Shown: positions 8,107 to 15,432 of the stretch, one piece after another
How positions within the stretch are numbered: position 1 is the stretch's first letter
Layout of the letters: the number at the start of each line of letters is the position of its first letter
Notes under the pieces: generated by a model
Database searches by the model: none
Told to the model about the DNA's origin: nothing
What the model saw: the letters and a program-made list of their open reading frames with translations, nothing else
Position numbers and translations under genes: made by a program
From: an uncultured Lachnospiraceae bacterium
GTDB taxonomy: Bacteria > Bacillota > Clostridia > Lachnospirales > Lachnospiraceae
DNA length: 64,000 bases
Reading direction: 5' to 3'
NCBI GenBank assembly: GCA_910579505.1
Contig: CAJTTZ010000015.1
Span: 1 to 64,000 of the forward strand

Positions 8107-8180
8107 GGAAGCATAGCTCAGCCGGGATGAGCGTTCGCCTCACACGCGAGAGGTCATGGGTTCGAGCCCCATTGCTTCCA
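8107..8180 (+). tRNA. tRNA-Val (anticodon CAC)
   Basis: A 74-base cloverleaf four bases after tRNA-Ala: acceptor GGAAGCA/TGCTTCC, D-arm GCTC/GAGC, anticodon loop CTCACAC (anticodon CAC, reads GTG) and T-arm ATGGG/CCCAT. CCA is not encoded. Co-transcribed with tRNA-Ala. Confidence 0.94.
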
Positions 8181-8194
8181 GTATTTTAAGAAGA

Positions 8195-8229
8195 GAAGTC
8201 GGAATGACGGTGCCATTCCGGCTTCTTTG
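8195..8229 (+). terminator. Terminator of the tRNA operon
   Basis: A 12-bp stem (GAAGTCGGAATG / CATTCCGGCTTC, one G-T pair) with a 7-base loop, then TTTG. Confidence 0.8.
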
Positions 8230-8246
8230 TATAAACGGGGGACACA

Positions 8247-9101
8247 ATGACAAAGCGGAAAAAGATGATAAAGGAATATATCCTGATTACGATAGCAGTA
8301 ATTATTATGGACATCGGCGTCTATGTTTTTAAGTTTCCGAATAACTTTTCCTTCGGCGGGGTATCGGGTCTGGCGGTTGTGGTGACGCACTATACGCCTT
8401 TTACGGCGTCCCAGATCAACCTCATTATCAACATGATTCTGCTGGTGTTCGGATTTATGTTTCTGGGAAAGAACTTCGGGGTAAAGACCGCATATGTGAC
8501 AGTAGTGTCATCTTTGCTGCTGAATCTGATGGAGGCGGTGTTCCCTATGAGCGCGCCGCTGACCAATGAGACGACGTTGGAACTTATTTATGCCATAGCG
8601 CTTCCTGCCCTGGCTTCGGCGCTTCTCTTTTATGAGAATGCATCAGGGGGCGGCACGGACATTATAGCGATGGTGTTGAAGAAATATTCGACCATGGACA
8701 TATCTGCGGCGCTTATGGCAGTGGACGCCATTATCGTGGTGGTGGCATGCTTTGCCTTTGACACAAGAACGGGGCTTTTTTCCATATGCGGACTGATGGC
8801 GAAGTCGCTGGTGATAGACAAAGCCATTGAGCGGATGAAGCTTAGCAAGTATTTTACGATTATATGCAGCAGGCCGGAACCGATCTGCGATTTTATTATG
8901 AAGGACCTGCATCGGAGCGCAACGGTTTACAAGGCGGAGGGAGCTTATACGCACAAGGACAGGGTGGTTATCCTTACGGTCATGGATCCAAAGCAGGCTG
9001 TGTTATTGGAGCGGCATATTCAGACTGTAGACCCGGAGGCTTTTCTCATGGTGACTAAGAGCAGTGAAATTATGGGGAAGGGATTTAAGAGGTATATCTG
9101 A
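8247..9101 (+). CDS. YitT family membrane protein (DUF161 + DUF2179)
   Basis: Integral membrane protein of unknown substrate. The N-terminal part (about 200 residues) has five or so hydrophobic segments with the family block FPNNFSFGGVSGLAVV and the ENASGGGTDIIAMVL loop. The C-terminal DUF2179 cytosolic domain follows from about residue 200 (YFTIICSRPEPICDFI through AFLMVTKSSEIMGKGFK). 284 aa matches the family. GGGGGA lies before the ATG. The MATE exporter starts 2 bases after the stop, so the two are co-translated; the functional link is unknown. Confidence 0.88.
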   Translation: MTKRKKMIKEYILITIAVIIMDIGVYVFKFPNNFSFGGVSGLAVVVTHYTPFTASQINLIINMILLVFGFMFLGKNFGVKTAYVTVVSSLLLNLMEAVFPMSAPLTNETTLELIYAIALPALASALLFYENASGGGTDIIAMVLKKYSTMDISAALMAVDAIIVVVACFAFDTRTGLFSICGLMAKSLVIDKAIERMKLSKYFTIICSRPEPICDFIMKDLHRSATVYKAEGAYTHKDRVVILTVMDPKQAVLLERHIQTVDPEAFLMVTKSSEIMGKGFKRYI

Positions 9102-9103
9102 AG

Positions 9104-10447
9104 ATGGCGGTACATGTGAAGAATATGACCACGGGAAAGCCCGGGAAGCTGATTCTGGCTTTTTCCCTTTCCCTTGTGGCGGGCAATGTCTTTCAGCAGC
9201 TATACACTGTGGTCGATACCATGGTGGTCGGGAAATTTCTCGGTGTGAGCGCGCTGGCGGCGCTGGGGGCTTCCGACTGGCTGAACTGGCTGATGCTCGG
9301 CGTGATACAGGGACTGACGCAGGGCTTTGGCATCAGGATGGCGCAGGAGTTCGGCGCGAACAGAATGGATGATTTAAAAAGGAGCGTGGGAAGCGCGGCG
9401 GTGCTGTCCATGCTTTCTGCTGTTGTACTGGTGGCGGCGGGGCAGATGTCTGCAGGACCCGTGCTGACGCTTTTACAGACGCCGCAGGAGATTATCGGGT
9501 ATTCGCTTCTCTATCTGCGGATTATGTTTGCGGGTGTGCCGATTGTGATGCTTTATAATCTGCTGGCGTGCATTCTGCGTTCATTGGGGGACAGCAGGAC
9601 GCCGCTAAATGCCATGATTGTCGCGTCGGTGACGAACATTGTGCTGGATTATCTCTTTGTATTGGGGTTTGGCTGGGGAATTGCGGGCGCGGCGGCAGCC
9701 ACTTTGATCGCACAGGCAGTCTCGAGCGCGTTCTGTTTCTACCATATCAAAAAGATTGCCTTTTTAAAGCTTGCGCGGACGGATTTCCATTTACAGAGGG
9801 AACTTTCCGGCAGGCTGTTTATGCTGGGACTGCCTATGGCGTTCCAGAACGGAATTATTGCGATTGGCGGCATGATCGTGCAGTTTGTGGTGAACGGGTA
9901 CGGCGTAATCTTCATTGCGGGATTTACGGCGACGAATAAGCTCTACGGGCTGCTGGAAATCGCGGGCACTTCTTACGGCTACGCGATGGTGACTTATGTG
10001 GGTCAGAATCTGGGAGCGGGCAGGCACGACCGTATCAAAAGCGGGATGCGCGCGGCGATGGGGATCGCCATGGCGACGTCCGCTTTCATTGCAGTGTGTA
10101 TGCTTGTTTTTGGCAAATATCTTCTGGGATTGTTTATTTCCGGGACGCCGGAAGTGGTGGAACAGACCATGCGGATTGCCTATTTCTATCTGGCGGTTAT
10201 GAGCGTCTGCCTGCCGGTCCTCTATGTGCTGCATGTGACCCGCTCCGCGCTGCAGGGAATGGGGAATACGGTCCTGCCGATGCTGTCCGGCGTGGCGGAA
10301 TTTGTGATGCGTACCCTGTCAGTCATTTTTCTCCCCATGCTTTTGGGGGAAGTCGGCATCTTCTTCGCGGAAATCGCCGCATGGCTCGGCGCGGATGTGG
10401 TGCTGGTCATCAGCTATTTTTCTCAGATAAAGAAACTGCAGGGATGA
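9104..10447 (+). CDS. MATE family multidrug/toxin exporter
   Basis: Twelve-helix cation-antiport exporter, 447 aa. The two-fold repeat is visible: N-half NVFQQLYTVVDTMVVGKFLG and ALGASDWLNW, C-half beginning near residue 230 (LPMAFQNGIIAIGGMIVQ). This resembles the DinF/NorM-like group common in Clostridia. AAGAGG lies upstream of the ATG. Coupled to the YitT gene. A two-hairpin repeat follows. Substrate not predictable. A second, distinct MATE gene lies at 48676. Confidence 0.92.
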   Translation: MAVHVKNMTTGKPGKLILAFSLSLVAGNVFQQLYTVVDTMVVGKFLGVSALAALGASDWLNWLMLGVIQGLTQGFGIRMAQEFGANRMDDLKRSVGSAAVLSMLSAVVLVAAGQMSAGPVLTLLQTPQEIIGYSLLYLRIMFAGVPIVMLYNLLACILRSLGDSRTPLNAMIVASVTNIVLDYLFVLGFGWGIAGAAAATLIAQAVSSAFCFYHIKKIAFLKLARTDFHLQRELSGRLFMLGLPMAFQNGIIAIGGMIVQFVVNGYGVIFIAGFTATNKLYGLLEIAGTSYGYAMVTYVGQNLGAGRHDRIKSGMRAAMGIAMATSAFIAVCMLVFGKYLLGLFISGTPEVVEQTMRIAYFYLAVMSVCLPVLYVLHVTRSALQGMGNTVLPMLSGVAEFVMRTLSVIFLPMLLGEVGIFFAEIAAWLGADVVLVISYFSQIKKLQG

Positions 10448-10451
10448 TATT

Positions 10452-10548
10452 GCGGAGAATGCCTGCTTTTTAGGCATTCTCTTACATGAGATTTAGAAGT
10501 TCTTAGCGAAGCAGCCTTTGCTGCTGAGCTTTAGAACTTCTTCTCATG
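10452..10548 (-). repeat. Two-hairpin element, copy A
   Basis: Read on the minus strand. Outer stem CATGAGA/TCTCATG, inner stem AGAAGTTCT/AGAACTTCT, an apical CAGCAGCAAAGGCTGCT hairpin, then a second hairpin AGAGAATGCC/GGCATTCTCC. The SDR stop codon lies inside the first stem. Homologous copies are at 12440, 24429, 28361, 43708 and 53368. No T-run follows, so it is not an ordinary terminator. Confidence 0.85.
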
Positions 10549-11350
10549 TTTGCCACGCCCCGTCCAGGGTGATGACCTGCCCGGTCAGATAAGACGGTGC
10601 GTTGATGATGGAGAGAAGAAGTCCTGCAACTTCGGATGGCTGCCCAATTCGGTCAGCCGGTATTTCCGCCCGCAAAGCGGACATTTCCTCTTCTGAAAAA
10701 CAGCGGTTCATGTCTGTGTCTATGACGCCGCAGGCGATGGCGTTGACCTGAATGCCGCTGGGAGCCAGCTCTTTTGCCAGCGCTTTCGTGAAGGCGTTCA
10801 TGCCGCCTTTGGAGGCGGAGTAGGCCACTTCCATGGAGGCGCCGGCGTTACCCCAGACCGAGGAAATATTGACGATATGCCCGGCGTGGTGTTTTAGCAT
10901 CATGGGTATGGCGAGTCGGCACGTATAGAACAGCGCGTTCAGGTTCACGTTCATGAGGGACTGCCATTCTTGTACCGTCATCTCGTGAAGCAGTCCGATA
11001 TGGGAGACGCCGGCATTGTTGACTAATAGGGTTAAATCGTCTATCTTCGCAAATACTTCATTTACAGCCTGCATATCCCCCATATCCGCCAAAATGGGCG
11101 TACACGCGATATGATAAGTTTCTGACAACTGATATGACAACTCTGTCAGTTCCTTTTCGGAGCGGCGGCAGGTGAGGTACAGTCGGTAGCCCTCTTCGGC
11201 AAGAGCCTGCGCAATGGCGCGCCCGATCCCGCGGGATGCACCGGTTACGAGGGCAGAGCGCGGCACGCAAGAATGAGAAGTGGGCGTGTCCCCGCAGTGG
11301 GCAGTGATCGTCTTGTCATTTTGTTCTTTCATCAAATGATTGCCATCCAT
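10544..11350 (-). CDS. Short-chain dehydrogenase/reductase (FabG-like)
   Basis: NAD(P)-dependent oxidoreductase of the classical SDR family. Cofactor motif TGASRGIG at residues 36-43, NNAG at 111-114, catalytic Ser in VNISSVWG (163-164), Tyr177 and Lys181 in AYSASKGG. It resembles 3-oxoacyl-ACP reductase but no fatty-acid genes are nearby, so the substrate is open. The N-terminus is about 28 residues longer than usual. The start is uncertain: neither this ATG nor the one at 11332 has a good ribosome site. Its stop codon is contributed by repeat copy A. Convergent with the MATE gene. Confidence 0.88.
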   Translation of the reverse strand: MDGNHLMKEQNDKTITAHCGDTPTSHSCVPRSALVTGASRGIGRAIAQALAEEGYRLYLTCRRSEKELTELSYQLSETYHIACTPILADMGDMQAVNEVFAKIDDLTLLVNNAGVSHIGLLHEMTVQEWQSLMNVNLNALFYTCRLAIPMMLKHHAGHIVNISSVWGNAGASMEVAYSASKGGMNAFTKALAKELAPSGIQVNAIACGVIDTDMNRCFSEEEMSALRAEIPADRIGQPSEVAGLLLSIINAPSYLTGQVITLDGAWQT

Positions 11351-11517
11351 TCTTTTTATTTTTATAACTTATATTTAAAATATTTCCGGGCAAAAAATTT
11401 ATACTGAAATTAGTATGCTAAAAAGAGTATACTACAGATGGCAGGGAATGTCACCCGGACGGAAACCGTCTGTCCGGGGACTTGGCTTTTAGGAAACAGG
11501 AAAGGGGTGCGGCAGTG

Positions 11518-12429
11518 ATGTATGATCTTATTATTATCGGCGCCGGGCCGGCAGGCTTGTCGGCGGCAGTATACGGCAGGCGCGCAGGGCTTGACCTTAT
11601 GGTGATAGAACAGACGCCCATGGGCGGCGGTCAGGTGGTGGATACTTATGAAGTGGATAATTATCTGGGAATGCCCGGCATAAACGGGTTTGACCTGGCG
11701 CAGAAATTCCGCGGCCATGCGGACGGGCTTGGCGCGGAGTTTAGGAGCGGACGGGTTACGGCGGTCCGGGACGAGGGAGCGTTTAAAGTTGTGGAGACCG
11801 CGGACGGCAAGTCTTATGAGGCGCGGGCGCTGATCGTAGCGGGCGGCGCGGAACATGCGAAGCTGGGTGTGCCGGGGGAGGAGGAGCACAGGGGACAGGG
11901 CGTGTCCTACTGCGCTACCTGTGACGGCGCATTTTTTAAGAAGAGAGACGTGGCAGTCGTGGGCGGCGGCGATGTTGCAGTGGAGGACGCCGTCTACCTT
12001 TCCAGATTCTGCCGCAAGGTGTATCTGATCCACAGGCGCGACAGTCTGAGGGCGGCAAGAAGCTTACAGGAAAAGCTGTTTTCCTGTGAGAACGCGGAAG
12101 TAATCTGGAACAGCACGCTGCAGAAAATCAGTGGAACCGATCTTGTGGAGAGGATATGCATTCAGACAAAAGGCATGGAGACGGAGCGGGAGATAGCGGT
12201 GGACGGCGTTTTTATTGCGGTGGGGATGCGCCCGAAAACGGAGGTCTACCGGGAGGTGGTTGCCTGTGACGAGAGCGGTTATCTCATTGCGGGAGAAGAC
12301 TGTGCCACCAATATTCCGGGTATTTTTGCGGCGGGGGACATCCGCACAAAGAAGCTGCGCCAGATCGTGACGGCAGTCTCCGACGGGGCGTGCGCGGTGG
12401 CGTCGGCGGAGCGTTATCTGTGTTTATGA
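11518..12429 (+). CDS. trxB: Thioredoxin reductase (NADPH)
   Basis: Flavoenzyme that reduces thioredoxin. FAD motif GAGPAGLSAAVYGRRAG near the N-terminus, redox-active C132-A-T-C135 in SYCATCDGAFF, NADPH motif VVGGGDVAVEDA just after, and the closing GIFAAGDIR FAD contact. 303 aa is typical. The ATG at 11518 follows GGAAAGGGG. No thioredoxin gene is adjacent, so a disulfide partner is not shown here; some family members use other partners. Confidence 0.92.
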   Translation: MYDLIIIGAGPAGLSAAVYGRRAGLDLMVIEQTPMGGGQVVDTYEVDNYLGMPGINGFDLAQKFRGHADGLGAEFRSGRVTAVRDEGAFKVVETADGKSYEARALIVAGGAEHAKLGVPGEEEHRGQGVSYCATCDGAFFKKRDVAVVGGGDVAVEDAVYLSRFCRKVYLIHRRDSLRAARSLQEKLFSCENAEVIWNSTLQKISGTDLVERICIQTKGMETEREIAVDGVFIAVGMRPKTEVYREVVACDESGYLIAGEDCATNIPGIFAAGDIRTKKLRQIVTAVSDGACAVASAERYLCL

Positions 12430-12439
12430 CCTCTATAAT

Positions 12440-12501
12440 CGGAGAATTGGTGTTTCTTATCGAAGCAGCTTTTGCTGCTGAGATTTAGAAGTACTTCTCA
12501 C
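12440..12501 (-). repeat. Two-hairpin element, copy B (degenerate)
   Basis: On the minus strand it begins GTGAGA AGTACTTCT and keeps the CAGCAGCAAAAGCTGCT apical hairpin. The returning arm is eroded to AGAAACACC and the second hairpin survives only as a partial arm. It is the only copy not placed just after a stop codon in sense orientation, which fits decay. Confidence 0.7.
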
Positions 12502-12652
12502 ACTGTTACAAAAGTATTACGAGCCTGTAATAGGTAAAATGTGCCATGGTTTGACATAAGTTCTATTCCGTTTTTGCCGTAAAATCGGGCTTTCTGTGGG
12601 AAAAACACAATAACTTGCGTGTGCATGTGCGCTTTCATGGTAGATGCTGTGG

Positions 12653-12681
12653 TTGACAAAACGTTTATTCAATGCTATATT
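12653..12681 (+). promoter_or_regulatory. Promoter of the NlpC/P60 gene
   Basis: TTGACA (12653-12658), 17-bp spacer, TATATT (12676-12681), about 43 bases upstream of the start codon. Confidence 0.8.
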
Positions 12682-12723
12682 ATAGCCAGATGTAACAATT
12701 CTGTAACAAATGAGGTGTTTTTT

Positions 12724-14070
12724 ATGAACAAAAACAAACTTAAATGGACAGCATGTGCACTGGCGGCTATCGTTGGATTTACCGGCACGGGAATCGAGGC
12801 GGAAGCTACGGGAAATGTAGGCAGTGTCCTTCCCTCGGCAGGCATAGAGTTTTCCCTTCAGGATGAGGAAAAGTCCACCGCGCTGTCAACTTTAAAAGAA
12901 GAATCTGATAAAGAAGCGGCAAAGCAGGAAGAACTAAGCAGTGGGAACGCATCTTCTGAGTTCGAAAATGAAGGTATCAGTGTTGGAAGCGTTCAGGTAG
13001 GCGGGTTTTCCGATCTTGCCAGCACATCCGATAAGATAAGCAAAGTTTCGGAAAAGAAGATTCAGGATACCATCGTAGTCAGCGAAGGCTACACAAAGGA
13101 TCTGAAGGCGGCAGCGGGAAGCGGCCTGTCTGAGGAGGAAGAGAGTTTTAAGAATCTGGTAATTGCCAGAGTGAATGATTATGTGAATGTACGGGACATT
13201 CCGAGCGAGGACGGCGAGATCGTCGGCAAACTTTACAATAAGTCCGTCGGCAGCTTTATCGAGGAGGAGGACGGCTGGTATAAGATCAGCTCCGGCTCCG
13301 TCGAGGGATATGTAAAAGGCGAGTTCTGCGTGACCGGGGATGAGGCTGTGGATTACGCGAAGGAAGTGGGAACACGTATCGCGACCGTTACGACCACGAC
13401 ATTGAAGGTTCGTGAGCAGCCCGGTCTGGATGAAGCGGTTCTGGGTCTGGTTCCGATTGAGGACGAACTGATTGTCACAGAGGAAATGGACGGCTGGGTA
13501 AAGGTAAATATCGAGGAAGGTGACGGCTATGTCTCCATGGATTACGTTACCCTTTCCACAGAGTTTGTAAAGGCGGAGTCGGTAGCCGAGGAGAAGGCGA
13601 GACTTGCCAAGGAGGAAGAGGCAAGAAAGGCGGCGCAGGCAGCGGCGAGAAAGAAAACTTCCGAAAACGCGGCGTCCGGCAGCAAGGTCGAGGAAGGCGG
13701 CAAGACTTATGCGAACCCGACCGGAAGTACGGGAGCCGATGTGGTACAGTTTGCGAGACAGTTTGTGGGTAATCCCTATGTGTACGGCGGCACCAGCCTG
13801 ACAAACGGTGCGGACTGCTCCGGGTTTGTTATGAGCGTATATAAGAACTTTGGCGTAAATCTGCCCCATTCTTCGGCGGCAGACAGAAGCGTGGGAGCGG
13901 CTGTAAACGGTCTGGAAAACGCGCAGCCCGGCGATATCATCTGTTATTCGGGCCATGTGGGAATTTACGCGGGCAACGGGCAGATCGTGCATGCATCCAC
14001 ATCCAGAACAGGTATTATCGAATCCAGCGCAACCTACCGTTCGATTCTTTCCATCAGAAGAATCCTCTAA
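12724..14070 (+). CDS. Secreted SH3-NlpC/P60 peptidoglycan endopeptidase
   Basis: Exported cell-wall hydrolase cutting gamma-D-Glu bonds in stem peptides. Signal peptide at residues 1-28 (MNKNKLKWTACALAAIVGF start). After a Ser/Glu-rich stretch come two bacterial SH3 domains (about 147-208 and 219-281), an Ala/Lys/Glu coiled linker (about 282-322) and the NlpC/P60 domain (338-448). Its triad is C365 (ADCSGF), H411 (GHVGIY) and H423 (IVHAST). GAGG precedes the ATG at 12724; the longer frame upstream overlaps the promoter and is not used. Monocistronic with its own promoter and terminator; probably acts in cell separation. Confidence 0.93.
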   Translation: MNKNKLKWTACALAAIVGFTGTGIEAEATGNVGSVLPSAGIEFSLQDEEKSTALSTLKEESDKEAAKQEELSSGNASSEFENEGISVGSVQVGGFSDLASTSDKISKVSEKKIQDTIVVSEGYTKDLKAAAGSGLSEEEESFKNLVIARVNDYVNVRDIPSEDGEIVGKLYNKSVGSFIEEEDGWYKISSGSVEGYVKGEFCVTGDEAVDYAKEVGTRIATVTTTTLKVREQPGLDEAVLGLVPIEDELIVTEEMDGWVKVNIEEGDGYVSMDYVTLSTEFVKAESVAEEKARLAKEEEARKAAQAAARKKTSENAASGSKVEEGGKTYANPTGSTGADVVQFARQFVGNPYVYGGTSLTNGADCSGFVMSVYKNFGVNLPHSSAADRSVGAAVNGLENAQPGDIICYSGHVGIYAGNGQIVHASTSRTGIIESSATYRSILSIRRIL

Positions 14071-14106
14071 GAACGGCGCTGCAGTGAAAGACAGAAAACA
14101 ATGATA

Positions 14107-14145
14107 AGCGGGGGACATTCCAGTGGGATGCCCCCGTTCTTGTCT
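14107..14145 (+). terminator. Terminator after the NlpC/P60 gene
   Basis: CGGGGGACATTCC pairs with GGATGCCCCCG across a short loop, followed by TTCTTGTCT. Confidence 0.75.
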
Positions 14146-14178
14146 GTAACCAGGTTCATACGCGCATGATTTTGTGAA

Positions 14179-14302
14179 CTATTCACAAAAGTTTTAGTAA
14201 ACAGTGAGCGGGTGTTAAATTTTAACTACAATTTATACACATAGAAATACGGATTTAGCGCATGAAATGGTTTTATGCACGGATTTATCCACCGTATCCA
14301 CA
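14179..14302 (+). promoter_or_regulatory. Cluster of five DnaA-box-like 9-mers
   Basis: In 124 bases, all in one orientation: CTATTCACA (14179), TTATACACA (14233), TTATGCACG (14273), TTATCCACC (14285) and directly abutting GTATCCACA (14294). Against TTATNCACA one is perfect and four have a single mismatch. The 300-base gap is otherwise non-coding and AT-rich. A perfect 9-bp inverted repeat TTTTGTGAA-CTA-TTCACAAAA overlaps the first box (14170-14190). No dnaA, dnaN or recF is nearby, so an origin is not implied. Confidence 0.45.
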
Positions 14303-14386
14303 ACTTTTTGACCGGGTCGATCATTTTATTTATGGAAACCGAAGGAACGTATGTTTTGTGAATTTTCTCTAAATGGGAGCAAATTG

Positions 14387-14416
14387 TTGCAATAGAATAG
14401 TAAAATATGGTATACT
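14387..14416 (+). promoter_or_regulatory. Promoter of hpf
   Basis: TTGCAA (14387-14392), 18-bp spacer, TATACT (14411-14416). Confidence 0.65.
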
Positions 14417-14464
14417 GTTTCCATAAGCATTGCTTAGAACTCCAATTGGAAGGGGATGATCTGG

Positions 14465-14992
14465 ATGAAATTTAACATTGTCGGGAAAAACATCGAGGTA
14501 ACAGATGGGCTGCGGGCAGCAGTGGAGGAAAAAATCGGTAAACTGGAGAAGTTTTTTACCGAGGATACAGAGGTGCATGTCACACTCAGCGTAGAGAAGG
14601 ACCGTCAGAAGATTGAAGTGACAATTCCTGTGAAGGGTAATATCATTCGCTCCGAGCAGGTCAGCAGCGACATGTATGTGTCAATTGACCTGGTAGAGGA
14701 GATTATCGAGAGACAGCTTAAGAAATATAAGAATAAGCTGGTGGACAAGAAGCAGGGAGCGGGCTTTTTCCGTCAGGAGTTTATCGAAAAGGATTACATG
14801 GACGAGGAGGAAGTGCAGATCATCCGCACGAAGAAGTTCGATATTAAACCCATGTACCCGGAAGATGCCTGCGTACAGATGGAACTTCTCGGCCACAACT
14901 TTTTCGTATTCTGTAATGCAGAGACGGATCAGGTGAACGTCGTTTATAAGAGAAAGGGCAGCACTTACGGGCTGATTGAGCCTGAGTTTTAA
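14465..14992 (+). CDS. hpf: Ribosome hibernation promoting factor, long form
   Basis: Binds the 30S decoding region and dimerises idle 70S ribosomes into 100S particles. The N-terminal S30AE domain (1-100; FNIVGKNIEVTDGLRAAVEEK) is followed by a variable linker and the C-terminal dimerisation domain (about 118-175; IIRTKKFDIKPMYPEDAC through VVYKRKGSTYGLIEPEF). 175 aa is the long Firmicutes form. The ATG at 14465 lies 9 bases after GGAAGGGG; the ATG at 14456 abuts that site and is too close. Single-gene unit. Confidence 0.95.
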   Translation: MKFNIVGKNIEVTDGLRAAVEEKIGKLEKFFTEDTEVHVTLSVEKDRQKIEVTIPVKGNIIRSEQVSSDMYVSIDLVEEIIERQLKKYKNKLVDKKQGAGFFRQEFIEKDYMDEEEVQIIRTKKFDIKPMYPEDACVQMELLGHNFFVFCNAETDQVNVVYKRKGSTYGLIEPEF

Positions 14993-15019
14993 AGAAATGG
15001 TTATACTGACGGCGCGGCG

Positions 15020-15040
15020 GGCAGGGAGATTTTTCCTGCC
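15020..15040. terminator. Possible bidirectional terminator between convergent genes
   Basis: GGCAGG / CCTGCC stem around a GAGATTTTT loop in the 51-base gap between hpf and the minus-strand gene. No clean T-run, so weak. Confidence 0.35.
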
Positions 15041-15043
15041 TGC

Positions 15044-15391
15044 TTATACATTTCGGTACATTGTCAGTTTTACCCGGTCTTCAGCAAGCTCGATTTCCGC
15101 GCGGTCTATCATCATGCCGACTAAGAGAAGCTGGCTCGTTTCGCCGGGATCGCCGCTGCCGGCGAGCTCCCAGTAGATATCTCCCATGCCGTCGTTTTTC
15201 TGTCCGTTCAGATATTGGTCCAGATGGGAAACTTTGTCCGAGAAAGCCGGGGCGAAGTCCGCTTCCAGACGAATCGTGACCTCGCTTTCCTGCCGTTCGA
15301 TCCGGGTGTCGATATAGGACGCCTCCAGCGCAAAGAAAAACATGGTCAGTTCCTCGACGATCTTGGCGGTCTTTTTTTCTTCGTGTGTCAT
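15044..15391 (-). CDS. Unknown 115-aa protein
   Basis: Not recognised. An acidic soluble protein without cysteines; MTHEEKKTAKIVEELTMFFF leads into an alternating region (EVTIRLEADF) that suggests an alpha/beta fold. The start at 15391 is set by GGAG six bases upstream. The DUF1576 gene ends 41 bases upstream on the same strand, so the two are probably one transcript. Confidence 0.7.
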   Translation of the reverse strand: MTHEEKKTAKIVEELTMFFFALEASYIDTRIERQESEVTIRLEADFAPAFSDKVSHLDQYLNGQKNDGMGDIYWELAGSGDPGETSQLLLVGMMIDRAEIELAEDRVKLTMYRNV

Positions 15392-15432
15392 GGTAATCTC
15401 CATTCTGCGCAAGATTTGCGCTTCCGTTACTT

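Noticed and set aside
10452..10548. Two-hairpin elements as plain intrinsic terminators
   Set aside because: No T-run follows either hairpin, several copies lie inside operons, and the shared sequence goes beyond what a terminator requires.
12934..14118. Long minus-strand frame opposite the NlpC/P60 gene
   Set aside because: Antisense of a gene with signal peptide, domains and catalytic residues; no ribosome site.
14170..14190. TTTTGTGAA-CTA-TTCACAAAA as a Rex operator
   Set aside because: Rex sites need a 4-base spacer (18 bp in all); this one has 3, and the neighbouring gene is not a redox gene.
14179..14302. Chromosomal replication origin
   Set aside because: Box-like sites are present, but dnaA, dnaN, recF, gyrB and an obvious unwinding element are all absent, so oriC is not supported.
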